From positions 53,917-117,916 of the forward strand of contig CBDHGK010000020.1 in NCBI GenBank assembly GCA_965263045.1: a DNA stretch of 64,000 nt. The letters are read 5' to 3'. Shown here one piece after another: positions 50,924 through 59,901 of this stretch; the first letter of the stretch is position 1; every line of letters begins with the position of its first letter. The notes under the pieces are model-generated. The model was given only the letters and a program-made list of their open reading frames with translations, did no database searches and was not told the DNA's origin. Source of the DNA: G963664115 sp965263045. Its GTDB lineage: Bacteria; Acidobacteriota; Terriglobia; 20CM-2-55-15. Made by a program: the position numbers and the translations under genes.

Positions 50924-51921
50924 TGACGCTCGTTATGATGCTCCAGCTTGTCCCCACCATCCCGGCCGATCCGGCCGCGGCTCCGGACCCCGCGACCGTT
51001 GTGTCGGGCATCATGGATCAGGTGATTCTTGCAGCCGCGCCGCAAGTCCACGCCGCAGGGCTGGACCTGTGGCGCGGTCTCGCCGCCATTCTGATTGTCT
51101 GGACCGGATTGCGGATCGCTTTTACCGGAGACTTTCGTCCGTGGGACATTGTTCGAGTCGTCATCGCCCTGTGGTTTCCGTGGGCAATGCTCACCTTCTA
51201 TCACGATCCGCTTCCCGGATCGACCCGCTCTTTTACAGAGGCCATCACTGACGGCGGGAGCTGGCTGCAACTCATCTTGATTCAGAATACCGGCGAGGAT
51301 TTCCTTGTCACATTCTCGCAGCTCTCTCAAAATCTCTTCGCTCGCGCCCAAGCGATGGAGCTGGGATCGGGGGGCGGGTTGATGGACATGATTGTGGGTG
51401 GCCTCACCGACCTCTCCTACCTGCTCATGTCCTTTCTCCACACCATCATCTTCGAGCTATTTCTTTTGTTCATTCTCCTCTGCCTCGTTGTGATTTATGG
51501 CGTTTCAATGGCACAGGTTCTATGGGCGCAGCTCGCCCTGGGCGTCCTCCTGATCCTCGGACCGCTCTTCATTCCCTTCCTCCTGGTCGAGCCCCTCGCC
51601 TTCCTGTTCTGGGGATGGTTCAAGAGCATGTTCACCTACACCCTCTATGGCGCTATAGCAGCGGCGCTGATGCGGGTGTTCCTTGCGGCGAGTATCGGTT
51701 GGATGAATGCCATCGTGAATGGTCCACCGCCCGACACAAACATGCTCTGGCATAGCACCGCCTGGTTTTTAAGCATCGTGCCGCTCACCATTGCCGGGCT
51801 CCTGTCCTCACTCATGATCGGCCAGCTCGCCTCACAAATCACCGGCGGCGGCGCGGGCGGCGGGATCATGGGCATGATCGGCCAGGCCGGGCAGAGCCTT
51901 TCCAAACTCAAGGGAGTATAA
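50920..51921 (+). CDS. virB6: VirB6/TrbL inner-membrane channel protein
   Basis: 333 residues from ATG 50920 (overlaps the previous stop). It has five to six membrane helices, for example LDLWRGLAAILIVWTGLRIAF, IFELFLLFILLCLVVIYGVSM and LALGVLLILGPLFIPFLLV, and a glycine-rich C-terminus (ITGGGAGGGIMGMIG). This is the VirB6/TrbL topology and place in the operon. It forms part of the inner-membrane path of DNA. Function is assigned by topology and context, since the family is weakly conserved. Confidence 0.85.
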   Translation: MMTLVMMLQLVPTIPADPAAAPDPATVVSGIMDQVILAAAPQVHAAGLDLWRGLAAILIVWTGLRIAFTGDFRPWDIVRVVIALWFPWAMLTFYHDPLPGSTRSFTEAITDGGSWLQLILIQNTGEDFLVTFSQLSQNLFARAQAMELGSGGGLMDMIVGGLTDLSYLLMSFLHTIIFELFLLFILLCLVVIYGVSMAQVLWAQLALGVLLILGPLFIPFLLVEPLAFLFWGWFKSMFTYTLYGAIAAALMRVFLAASIGWMNAIVNGPPPDTNMLWHSTAWFLSIVPLTIAGLLSSLMIGQLASQITGGGAGGGIMGMIGQAGQSLSKLKGV

Positions 51922-51926
51922 ACGTC

Positions 51927-52604
51927 GTGAAAAAACCCAAAGACAACGCATCCGACGCCGGAAAACAATACGCCGAGATATGGGGCGAGACGATCCACTC
52001 GAACCGTCACTTGCGCGTGTTCACCATCGTCCTCGGCGTGTTGCTCCTGTTCGTCTCCATCGCCGTGGTTCGCCTGTCTTCGGTCGAGCCGCCCCGGCCG
52101 ATTGTCGTTCGAGTCGATGAAGTCGGCCGGGCCGAGGCCCTGGCCTATGAGGCGGTCCAGGCTCAGGCCGATCCCCGCGACCCGACCACCAAGTATTTCC
52201 TCAACCGCTTTCTTCATGACCACTTCGGCCGCCGCCGGGCGACGGCCCAGCAATACTGGCCGCGCAGCCTCCGGTTTCTCAGTACCGATCTGGCCAACGC
52301 GGCCTTCACCGCCACCAACGAGGAAATCGCCCTGCTGGCCGCCGGAATCACCAGAGAAGAACTCCGGGTCGAGAATGTCATCCTCCGGATTCAGGCCAAC
52401 CCGGTCGCGCCGCACGGGGCGGTCGCTGACTTCGTCCTTGTCCGCACCCAACAGGAGCGCGAGGTTTCCAGAGAACAATGGACCGCCACGATGCAGTTTG
52501 TTTTCATGCCCGTCATACCGGCCGATCTGGTCATTTTTAACCCGATGGGCATTCAGGTTACATACCTCGAAACGGATAGAGCCCTTATCACCGAAGCCCC
52601 ATGA
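51927..52604 (+). CDS. virB8: VirB8/TrbF assembly factor
   Basis: 225 residues from GTG 51927. A cytoplasmic tail (QYAEIWGETIHSNRHLRVF) is followed by a membrane helix (TIVLGVLLLFVSIAVVRL) and a periplasmic NTF2-like domain with RPIVVRVDEVGRAEAL, KYFLNRFLHDHFGRRR and a beta-rich end. This is TrbF/VirB8. It nucleates the channel in the inner membrane. The next gene begins four bases before its stop. Confidence 0.9.
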   Translation: MKKPKDNASDAGKQYAEIWGETIHSNRHLRVFTIVLGVLLLFVSIAVVRLSSVEPPRPIVVRVDEVGRAEALAYEAVQAQADPRDPTTKYFLNRFLHDHFGRRRATAQQYWPRSLRFLSTDLANAAFTATNEEIALLAAGITREELRVENVILRIQANPVAPHGAVADFVLVRTQQEREVSREQWTATMQFVFMPVIPADLVIFNPMGIQVTYLETDRALITEAP

Positions 52605-53569
52605 TTGCTCATTTGAGAGAGCGTGAAAAAAACCTGGAGCCGTTCGGGTGGAGCCAGCAAGACGCCGAGTGGGTTGCGATGGTCTGTCTCCATAGCGGCG
52701 TGTTCACCCGTGTTCAATACTCCGATTATTTCAACGCGCATCACAGCCGGGCCGGGCGCTTTGTTCAAAGCCTCGTGGCCCTGAGACTTGCCGTGGACGA
52801 GGAGATTCCAGTCAGCACCACCAGGAACCGCACGCGGGCCTGCCGGATCACCCACAAGAGCATCTATCAGGAGCTGGGGATTCCCAACGTCCGGCACCGC
52901 AAGATCGCCGATCCGGCCGTCTATCTCCGGCGGCTCCTGTCGCTCGATTACGTCATCGACCACCCGGAGCTGGAATGGCTCCCCACCGAAACCGAGAAGG
53001 TTTGGTTCTGCAAACATCTCGACATCGGGAAGGACCGCCTGCCGAGGCGGCTCTATACCGGAGCGGCCGGTTATCTCACCCGGTATTTCCCCCTGAAATT
53101 GCCCATTGCCGCGGGCCGGACCGTCACGTTTGTCTATGTCGATCCTGGGAACGACACCATCGCGGAACTGCGGCATTGGGGTCAGTCACACGAGCATGTT
53201 TGGGCGGGCATACGCAAGCACGGGATGCAGGTTCATGTGGCGGCCATCGCACTCCACTCCAAGGCCGGGAATCGGGCGCGATCTGTCTTGAACGGTTGGG
53301 CGCGGGATCGGGAAGGCATCAAGGCCGGCAGTGACCGGGAGGCGGAATTACAGAAGGAACTGGATGTGATATCCAAGGGCATCGACACCTTCAAGTCCGA
53401 GATTTTCGCGCGCTACGGGGGTCAGCAACAAACCGCCCGGCGCTACCGGGAACTCAAGGACATGCTGGCAAGACCGTTGCCGTACAACATTCGGATCGAC
53501 ACGTTCGAGATATGGCGCTCCGAACGGATTTATCCCGATGGTGTGAACCTCTATGAGAGTCCGGCATGA
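52601..53569 (+). CDS. winged-helix protein of unknown function within the transfer operon
   Basis: 322 residues, soluble. The N-terminus has a winged-helix pattern (EWVAMVCLHSGVFTRVQYSDYF, AGRFVQSLVALRLAV, ACRITHKSIYQELGI). The middle is a beta-rich fold (VTFVYVDPGNDTIAELRHWG, HGMQVHVAAIALHSKAGNRA) and the end a helical domain (LQKELDVISKGIDTFKSEIF). The general order resembles the replication-relaxation-like protein at 40466, though identity is low. It sits between virB8 and the VirD4 gene and overlaps virB8. A role in recognition of the transfer origin or in replication of the transferred strand is possible, but inferred. Confidence 0.6.
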   Translation: MIAHLREREKNLEPFGWSQQDAEWVAMVCLHSGVFTRVQYSDYFNAHHSRAGRFVQSLVALRLAVDEEIPVSTTRNRTRACRITHKSIYQELGIPNVRHRKIADPAVYLRRLLSLDYVIDHPELEWLPTETEKVWFCKHLDIGKDRLPRRLYTGAAGYLTRYFPLKLPIAAGRTVTFVYVDPGNDTIAELRHWGQSHEHVWAGIRKHGMQVHVAAIALHSKAGNRARSVLNGWARDREGIKAGSDREAELQKELDVISKGIDTFKSEIFARYGGQQQTARRYRELKDMLARPLPYNIRIDTFEIWRSERIYPDGVNLYESPA

Positions 53570-53969
53570 GAACAAGAGCCGCTTATTTTCCGGGGAGGAT
53601 ATGGGTCTTGTTCCAGTCTCAAAACCGGGGGACAGGACAGCTAAAATTGGGCCTTCAATGCGCAACTCCGGTGCCGCTCTGGGCATGCGCATTGAAAACG
53701 GGGGTCAATGCGCACGATCTATGCGCACATTTCTATGCCCCATATCATCCGTGTTTCCTTGTGGTTAGCTCAATGCACAAACCCCTGCTCAGCGCCGGTC
53801 GGGCGGGGGAGGGAGTGACGGGAGCGACCCCACTTTTTTGTGGCTCGTGCGGCGCTCGACACCCTTCTCAATGCGCATTGCGGGTGTCGGTCGCCGCTCT
53901 CTCCGGTGGGGGTCGCTCCCGTCTCAATAATCCCTGCGGGAAGGCTCGGATTCCGGAGGCTGATCGGGC
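53570..53969. promoter_or_regulatory. 400-bp repeat-rich gap before virD4: TCAATGCGCA boxes and nested inverted repeats
   Basis: TCAATGCGCA occurs at 53655-53664, in reverse at 53686-53695, at 53705-53714 and, as the palindrome CAATGCGCATTG, at 53869-53880. Partial copies lie at 53721-53727 and 53769-53778. Around the palindrome sit the arm pairs CGACACCC/GGGTGTCG (53857-53864, 53882-53889) and GACGGGAGCGACCCC/GGGGTCGCTCCCGTC (53817-53831, 53909-53923). No gene fits here. It is a candidate for a transfer origin, a promoter with operators, or a partition-type site. Confidence 0.6.
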
Positions 53970-56045
53970 ATGAAATGGAGTCATGTTTTCCTCTTCTTCG
54001 TGGCGCTTGACGCCTCGGTCGCGCGCTATATTCTGAGTCCATTTCCGACCGGATCGGAGAACCCCGTTGTGGCGCTGATGGCCCTCGATGCACCCGTGCT
54101 TCTCTGGCTCGCGCATGGCTGGTATGCCGCCATGCCCGGTGTCATGGTGGTGATCGGCGTGACGCTCGTTTCCGGCGTATGGCGGGTCTGGTTCGAGGCG
54201 GCTCCAACGAAGAAACAAGGAAGGGGCGGGCTGCCGCCGTGGCCGGTTGCCGACACGGATGAGAACCCGGCCCTTGTCGTCGGGGAGACGCATCACCCGG
54301 TCGAGGCCCGCGAGGTGCCCAACCCGGAGTGGCTCGTGATCCCGGAGCGGGGCCTCTATACCGGAATCGCCATCTTCGGGGCGGTCGGGTCCGGGAAGAC
54401 CTCGGCGTGCATGCACCCGTTTGCCCGGCAATTGCTCGGCTGGCAAGCCACGGATCCGGAGCGCCGGGCGGCCGCCCTGATCCTCGAAGTCAAGGGGGAT
54501 TTCTGTTACGACATCCGGGAGATTCTCAAAAATGCCGGCCGGGAAGACGATTACATGGAACTGAGCTTGAACGGCGAATATCAGTGGAACCCCCTGGGCG
54601 CGCACTGGCTCGATTCCTACTCCCTGGCCTATACGGTTTCCTCGCTCCTGAATCAGTTGTTCGGCAAGGGGAAGGACCCGTTCTGGCAGCAATCCTACAC
54701 GAACCTGGTGCGGTGGATTATCGAGCTGCACCGGATTTTTCCCGACCGTTGGGTCACCTTGCAGGATGTTTACCGATGCGCGATCGACCCCGAGCTGTTC
54801 AAACAAAAGATCAGGGAGGCGGCCATTGTCCTGGAGACACAAGCGAATGGAGCGATCGTGGTTTCGGCTGATGAGTGGGCCAAGCGTGAAGAGGAGTTGC
54901 TTGCGCTCGGCCCCTGGATCGAACTTCCCGGCGGGGAATTCCAAACCCCATGGCGGGGAGCCGCTGCGAACTGGTTGCACGCGCAAGGTGCGATCTACAG
55001 CAGCCGGGCCGTGAAGGCTCACACCGACACCGACGAATTGGGGGCACGGCTGGAAAGCGTCAACACCTGGTACGAGAAGGATTGGATGAATCTAGACCCG
55101 AAACTGCGAACCTCGTGTGTCGAGGGCATTTCCAGTTTCCTGTCCCTGTTCGACATGGCCGATATCGCCGCAATTTTCTGTCCGAAGGCCCCGCCGGTGA
55201 AGGACGAGGACGGCACGGCACGGAAACCCCGTGAGTCGGGGGAAGACGGCGGCCAGGAGGACGAGAAACCCGACGGGCGGCCGCCGACCGATAAGGCCAG
55301 GATGCGGCAGCACCTTCCACCCCTGGACGAGCTGATCGAGAGCGGAAAGGTCCTGGCTCTCAACATGCCCTCTGGCTCGAATCCGGCGCTCGCTCGCGCC
55401 ATCGGCGTGTTCCTCAAAAACGCCTGGCTCCAGACCCTGCTCCGGCGGCCGGCACAGATGAAAGCGGACTCTGAGCGTTACTTCCGGCCCGCCGTCTTCA
55501 TCTGTGACGAGTACCAGTCCTTCGCCTCGGTCGGCGAGGACGACCCCTCGGGGGACGAGAAGGCGTTTGCCCTTACCCGGCAGTGCCGCGTCATCCCCAT
55601 CGTCGCCACTCAATCCATATCCTCGCTCCGATCCGTGCTGGGCACCTCCGAAGCCTGGCGGGCGCTCTTGCAGACGCTCCGCACCCGGATCTTCCTTTCC
55701 CTCAGCGACGACGCGAGCGCCGACCTCGCCTCGAAACTCTGCGGGCAGGTGGCCCGAATCAAGCCGAGCTGGACCGTCACCGAATCCGCACAACAGGCCC
55801 AGGTGTCCCTGCTCTCTGGACGGGCCGGTGGAACCAAGGGCTCAGTAGGCACGAGTAAATCATTCCGGGAACAGCGGGAGGCTTTGTTTCAGCCGAGGGA
55901 GTTTGGATTGCTGCCCAATTGCCAGGCCATTTGCCTGCCCTATGACGGCACCCACGCGACCAGTGCCGTTCGGGTTTATCTCAAGCCCTGCTACCTTCCC
56001 GAAACAACACCCTACTGGCGCGCCGTCGAAGAGGGAAAGATATGA
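53970..56045 (+). CDS. virD4: VirD4/TraG-type coupling ATPase (T4CP)
   Basis: 691 residues. Two to three N-terminal membrane helices (VFLFFVALDASVARYILS, LMALDAPVLLWLAHGWYAA, VMVVIGVTLVSGVW) precede a RecA-like domain. Walker A is IFGAVGSGKTSACMHPF (about residue 135) and Walker B is VFICDEYQSFASVG (about 510). The TraG-type TQSISSLRSVLG stretch follows. It couples the DNA substrate to the channel. A hydrophilic charged insert (RKPRESGEDGGQEDEKPDG) lies near residue 420. It overlaps virB11 by four bases. Coding starts 15 bases after the end of the repeat-rich gap. Confidence 0.92.
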   Translation: MKWSHVFLFFVALDASVARYILSPFPTGSENPVVALMALDAPVLLWLAHGWYAAMPGVMVVIGVTLVSGVWRVWFEAAPTKKQGRGGLPPWPVADTDENPALVVGETHHPVEAREVPNPEWLVIPERGLYTGIAIFGAVGSGKTSACMHPFARQLLGWQATDPERRAAALILEVKGDFCYDIREILKNAGREDDYMELSLNGEYQWNPLGAHWLDSYSLAYTVSSLLNQLFGKGKDPFWQQSYTNLVRWIIELHRIFPDRWVTLQDVYRCAIDPELFKQKIREAAIVLETQANGAIVVSADEWAKREEELLALGPWIELPGGEFQTPWRGAAANWLHAQGAIYSSRAVKAHTDTDELGARLESVNTWYEKDWMNLDPKLRTSCVEGISSFLSLFDMADIAAIFCPKAPPVKDEDGTARKPRESGEDGGQEDEKPDGRPPTDKARMRQHLPPLDELIESGKVLALNMPSGSNPALARAIGVFLKNAWLQTLLRRPAQMKADSERYFRPAVFICDEYQSFASVGEDDPSGDEKAFALTRQCRVIPIVATQSISSLRSVLGTSEAWRALLQTLRTRIFLSLSDDASADLASKLCGQVARIKPSWTVTESAQQAQVSLLSGRAGGTKGSVGTSKSFREQREALFQPREFGLLPNCQAICLPYDGTHATSAVRVYLKPCYLPETTPYWRAVEEGKI

Positions 56046-57046
56046 GCGCGGCAGATAGGGACGGACGCGGCATGGACTATCTGCGCCCGTTCCTGCCGGG
56101 GCTGGAATCGGTCCTCGAAGATGAGGAAGTCAGCGAGATCATGATCAACGGACCTCGTAACGTCTGGGTTGAAAGCCGCGGTGAAATCCGGCAGCAGCCA
56201 GCCCCCGCCCTCGATGAGGCCGCGCTGGAACGGGCAGCCATTCAGATCGCGCGGCCCCTCGGCCTTGATCCCGCCACCGCACCGATCCTCGATGCGCGTC
56301 TCGACGATGGGTCCCGCGTGGCGATCTGTGTCCCACCGGCCGCGCCGCATGTTGCCATCACCATCCGGCGATTCGGCAAGCGGAGCTATTCGCCCGAGGA
56401 TCTTGTGCGCTTCGGCTCACTGCCCCAGGAAGTGCTGGACGCGGCGCGGGCCGCGCTGCTGGGGCGGCGGAATATCCTCGTGTCGGGCGGAACTGGATCG
56501 GGTAAGACCACCCTGCTCAATGCCCTGGTCGAGTTGCTCCCCGCCGACGATCGCATTGTTTCCATTGAGGACACCCTGGAACTCCGGATTGACCGGAAAA
56601 ACTGTGTCCGCTTCGAGGCGCGCGGTATTGACGGCGAATCGGTGACGATCCGCGACCTCGTGCGCCATGCCTTGCGCCATCGCCCGGATCACATCGTGGT
56701 GGGCGAAGTCCGGGGCGGCGAGGCAGCCGATCTCCTGCAGGCGCTCAACACCGGGCACGGCGGGAGCCTCACCACGATCCACGCCAACAACGCCGAGTCG
56801 GCCCTGTCCCGGCTGGCGACGTGCGCCATGCAAGGCGAGACGGACTTGCCCTGGGAAGTCACCTGTAGGGGCGTCGTGGACGGGATCTCCATGGTGATTC
56901 ACATGACGCGGCGCGAGGGGAAGCGGTATGTCGAAGAATCACTACACGTGGGCGATTACGACGCAGCAAAGCGGCGCTGGCACTACAGGCCCGTTGCGTT
57001 TGCGACCCCCAACTCAAACTGGCCGAGGTGCCGTGATGTTGGATAA
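56042..57046 (+). CDS. virB11: VirB11/TrbB secretion ATPase
   Basis: 334 residues. The N-domain (DYLRPFLPGLESVLEDEEVSEIMING) is typical. Walker A is SGGTGSGKTTLLNALV. The Asp box is IVSIEDTLELRI, Walker B is HIVVGEVRGGEAAD, and the His box is TGHGGSLTTIHANN. It forms hexameric rings with VirB4 and VirD4 and switches between pilus assembly and transfer. Placed last in the operon rather than first as in many trb clusters. Confidence 0.93.
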   Translation: MSAADRDGRGMDYLRPFLPGLESVLEDEEVSEIMINGPRNVWVESRGEIRQQPAPALDEAALERAAIQIARPLGLDPATAPILDARLDDGSRVAICVPPAAPHVAITIRRFGKRSYSPEDLVRFGSLPQEVLDAARAALLGRRNILVSGGTGSGKTTLLNALVELLPADDRIVSIEDTLELRIDRKNCVRFEARGIDGESVTIRDLVRHALRHRPDHIVVGEVRGGEAADLLQALNTGHGGSLTTIHANNAESALSRLATCAMQGETDLPWEVTCRGVVDGISMVIHMTRREGKRYVEESLHVGDYDAAKRRWHYRPVAFATPNSNWPRCRDVG

Positions 57047-57173
57047 CGCTGCCAGGACGATGAGACAAGGGCGAGCCGGGATTGTCAGGGCGATGCTTCT
57101 GCTGGTTCGCGGATACCGCACGGAAAAGAATCCGTGGTTAACGGATCCCGTTCTGGCCGGTCCCGGACGATAG
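57036..57173 (+). CDS. possible small protein after virB11
   Basis: 45 residues from ATG 57036, overlapping virB11 by 11 bases (MLDNAARTMRQGRAGIVRAMLLLVRGYRTEKNP and a short end). GAGGTG precedes. It has the look of an amphipathic helix but no family. It may be only a chance frame. Confidence 0.25.
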   Translation: MLDNAARTMRQGRAGIVRAMLLLVRGYRTEKNPWLTDPVLAGPGR

Positions 57174-57194
57174 CCGCACGGAAGACGGACTGCC

Positions 57195-58184
57195 ATGAAA
57201 AACAGGTTGCCGAGCATTGCGCCTCAGGCTCGCTACCATTCCAGCCGTCTCGATCAAATCGACCGCCTGATCCACGCGGCCGATGCTGATGAGGATATTG
57301 CCTACCTCGCGCGGCTCCTGACGCTCTGTTCCCTGCCCCGCACTGACCCCGGCAACCGTCAAGAGTACGTCCGCCGCAACGGCCCCTTCACGCTTGCGCT
57401 CATCGCGGGCTTCGACAACAAACTCCCCTTCGGCTACATCGCGCGGCTGCTGCTGGCCTGGGTGTGTACCGAAGCGGTCCGGACCCAGAGCCAGGACCTG
57501 ACCCTTGGAAAGACCCTGTCCGATTTCATGCGCGTTGTCGGAATCGATCCGGCCGGGGCATCCTATGCCCGCGTCCGCGACCAGATGCGGCGCCTCTTCG
57601 CTTGCAGCATCACCCTCGTCTGCAAAGATTCAATCGGATGTTCACGCATCTCGTCCTATGTGGCGGACCGGCACTCATTTTGGTGGAACCATGTCCAACC
57701 CGGCGACCGGGGGCACTGGCAAAGCGAAATCCGTTTGGGGGAAGAGATTTTTACCGAGATCATCCACCGCCCGGTGCCGCTGGACATGAACGTCCTGAAG
57801 GCGCTGAAGCGAAGCTCATTGGGCCTCGATCTCTACCTGTGGCTCAACTACCGGACCTTTGGCCTGGACCGTCCCTTGAGGATCTCCTGGAAGCGGCTCT
57901 ACGAACAGTTCGCACTGAACCCGGCCAGGGCGGCCACGGACAAGAACGCTGTGAACGATTTCCGCAGCAAAGCCATCCGGGAGCTGATAAAGATCAAGAT
58001 CGCGTGGCCCGGCCTGGACTATGCCACCCCCCGGGGAGCCCTGGAATTGTTGCCGTCCACCATCCCGTCGGTCCCCGCGCTCACGAAGGCCGACCGGATC
58101 ATACCAGCCGGCCGGTCCCGATCCGGCGATCCCCCGGATTCAGGTTTTTGCACAACCGCCGCGGTGCATACTACCTGTTCTTAA
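57195..58184 (+). CDS. repA: RepA_C-family plasmid replication initiator, copy 1
   Basis: 329 residues. The RepA_C pattern is visible: KLPFGYIARLLLAWVCTEAVRT, DLTLGKTLSDFMRVVGI, RVRDQMRRLFACSITLVC, SFWWNHVQPGD, GEEIFTEIIHRPVPLDMNVLKALKRSSLGLDLYLWLNYRTF, WKRLYEQFAL. These proteins bind iterons and open the origin. Three iterons lie just downstream (58232-58315). The last 30 residues are low complexity and overlap repeated CTACCTGTTCTTAA boxes, so the C-terminus may have been extended. The gene follows the T4SS operon after about 150 bases. Confidence 0.85.
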   Translation: MKNRLPSIAPQARYHSSRLDQIDRLIHAADADEDIAYLARLLTLCSLPRTDPGNRQEYVRRNGPFTLALIAGFDNKLPFGYIARLLLAWVCTEAVRTQSQDLTLGKTLSDFMRVVGIDPAGASYARVRDQMRRLFACSITLVCKDSIGCSRISSYVADRHSFWWNHVQPGDRGHWQSEIRLGEEIFTEIIHRPVPLDMNVLKALKRSSLGLDLYLWLNYRTFGLDRPLRISWKRLYEQFALNPARAATDKNAVNDFRSKAIRELIKIKIAWPGLDYATPRGALELLPSTIPSVPALTKADRIIPAGRSRSGDPPDSGFCTTAAVHTTCS

Positions 58185-58201
58185 TAACTACCTGTTCTTA
58201 A
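58171..58201 (+). repeat. tandem CTACCTGTTCTTAA boxes at the end of repA1
   Basis: Exact copies at 58171-58184 and 58188-58201, with a weaker third (CTACTTGTATTAA) at 58203-58215. They straddle the repA stop codon and lead into the iterons. Confidence 0.6.
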
Positions 58202-58231
58202 CTACTTGTATTAATAGATGCGGGCGGAGAA

Positions 58232-58315
58232 GTATAGCGGTTTGTTAAGTCCTTTTCGGGAGAAGTATAGCGGTTTGTTAAGTCTTCGCCCTGGAGGAGT
58301 ATAGCGGTTTGTTAA
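58232..58315 (+). repeat. oriV1: iterons of replication origin 1 (three copies)
   Basis: GTATAGCGGTTTGTTAA occurs at 58232-58248, 58265-58281 and 58299-58315, in one orientation at 33 and 34 base steps (about three helical turns). Directly downstream of a RepA_C gene this is the expected initiator-binding array of an iteron plasmid. Confidence 0.85.
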
Positions 58316-58782
58316 CGGAAAACTCCCCGAAATCACAGTGTGCCTGTGGGAAACTCCCCGCTTCGGGACAGATCGAGACACTGTCGCCTTCTGTCTGTCT
58401 CTCTCTCGCAACAGCCTCGTCTGTGGTGTCCCCCGCATCCCCGATTCGAGCTCATTTTGTCGTTGGGCGCGCCGGAAGTCCGCCGGTGAGATCCCCCGCT
58501 TCCCCGGTTGTTCGCTCTGACTGACTAGCCCCCGATCCACCGCGCGGATGTTGTTTCGCCATTTTCCAGTAGCCTGGGCTTGCTCCGGCGGGGACCGGCG
58601 CAGGGGCCGAGCCCAGACCGCGCAACTCGCCCCGTGGGCGTCTGTCACGGCCCCTGCTCTTTGGCCGGCGATTCCCCGCTGTCGTGCACCGGCGACGGAC
58701 CTCCTGGCCGGGTTTGTCCAGTGCCGCCTGTCCCGGGTGAGCGACACACGCTCCAAACCCTTAAACCAGGAGGATTCAATCA
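58316..58782. other. stretch after the iterons, no gene recognised
   Basis: GC-rich (58500-58700) with pyrimidine-rich TCTGTCTGTCTCTCTCTCGC at 58391. An open frame (58548-59339) runs into the next gene in another frame and looks spurious. This is probably the rest of the origin plus a promoter for the gene at 58783. Confidence 0.35.
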
Positions 58783-59046
58783 ATGGCTACCCACAACAAA
58801 CCCGTAGCGGAACTCAGGATCGGAGCCGTCAAGGCGACCATTTGGGAAAACGAGGTCGGCGGCATCACCCGGCACAACGTCACCTTTTCGCGCATCTACC
58901 GCGACAAGGACCAGTGGAAGACCACGCACAGCTTCGGCTTCAACAACCTGCTCACCCTCGCCAAGCTTGCCGACCAGGCGCACACGCTCATCGCCGAGCG
59001 CAACGCCGAGGCGGCGCCGTCGGCCAGCGATGGCGAAGCTGCGTAA
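58783..59046 (+). CDS. small conserved plasmid protein, paralogue of the gene at 40192
   Basis: 87 residues from ATG 58783 behind CAGGAGG. It shares the core VAELRIGAVKATIWEN, HNVTFSRIYRDKDQWKTTHSFG and LLTLAKLADQAH with the gene at 40192. Such proteins are frequent beside plasmid origins and transfer genes and their function is unknown. Two copies on one contig fit a fused or duplicated plasmid backbone. Confidence 0.8.
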   Translation: MATHNKPVAELRIGAVKATIWENEVGGITRHNVTFSRIYRDKDQWKTTHSFGFNNLLTLAKLADQAHTLIAERNAEAAPSASDGEAA

Positions 59047-59901
59047 AACGGCCGCACCTTCCGGCGGCGGGTTCACCCTCGTCGCCTTTTTTGGACGCCC
59101 GTGCCGGCGAGAGGACGGCACGAGCGTCAAGAACAAACGATCTTCGCACAGGATGTTCCTTCAGGTGCTCTCTATATGGGACGCGCCGCGAAAGTCCGGC
59201 ACAGCGCAATCTGAGGCACTTCCGAGCTTGTTTTCCAGAAATCCACGAACCGCTAGATGTTGCGTCGACTTGGCACGCTCAAGGCGAATCCCGAACTGTT
59301 CGGTGCCGGCTGTCTGGACGAAAACACCGGGCGACCTGAAGCACCCCACAGAATATGAACAGATAGGGATACTGTCGTCTTGTGTCTCTATTCAAGCCAC
59401 CCGTCAGTGTCACCCTCCTTGCCGGAGAGAATGCAATCATTCAAAATCCGAAAGGGCCGGGGGTCGTCTTCTTGCATGCTGCTGGGAACTTCTTAGAATT
59501 CGATCTTCACCATCCAAGGTGAGTGGAGTTCGACCTTATAAATGTGCCGCGTCTTCCCTTCCTTTGGCCGTCAGCGCGGTCCTGGCAGTTTTTCCGGGGA
59601 TCGAGGCCGTAGCTCCGCCCGGATACAGGATCCACAGGGATCCCCACGCCGGCGCGGTTCCAATCCGGATAATGATCAACGTCACACATCCACCGCGCAC
59701 CGCTCATCCAGGACCGCGCGCTGAATCCGCTAGTCTTACAGTCGTTCCGCTTCGGGATCATGTTCCAATAAATTGGATACCGCGTGATTTCGGAGCGTGG
59801 ACTGTTGTAACGGCGTGGCCGTTTTCGGGACAGTCGGTTCCTGGAAAACACTTGCCAATGGAAGTAATATTGAAGTGAGACAACAACAGGAGGACGAGAT
59901 T
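59047..59901. other. 855-bp stretch without a recognised gene
   Basis: A 303-codon frame (58967-59878) crosses the stretch but starts inside the previous gene in another frame. It is rich in Arg, Ser, Pro and Cys and has no motif, so I do not accept it. No IS end or repeat was recognised. It may be decayed DNA between plasmid modules. Confidence 0.4.

Noticed and set aside
58232..58315. Spaced repeats at the first origin as a mini-CRISPR array
   Set aside because: Only three copies with 16-17 base gaps beside a rep gene. This is the pattern of iterons.
58967..59878. 303-codon frame after the small plasmid gene
   Set aside because: Starts inside another gene in a different frame; Arg/Ser/Cys-rich composition; no start signal.
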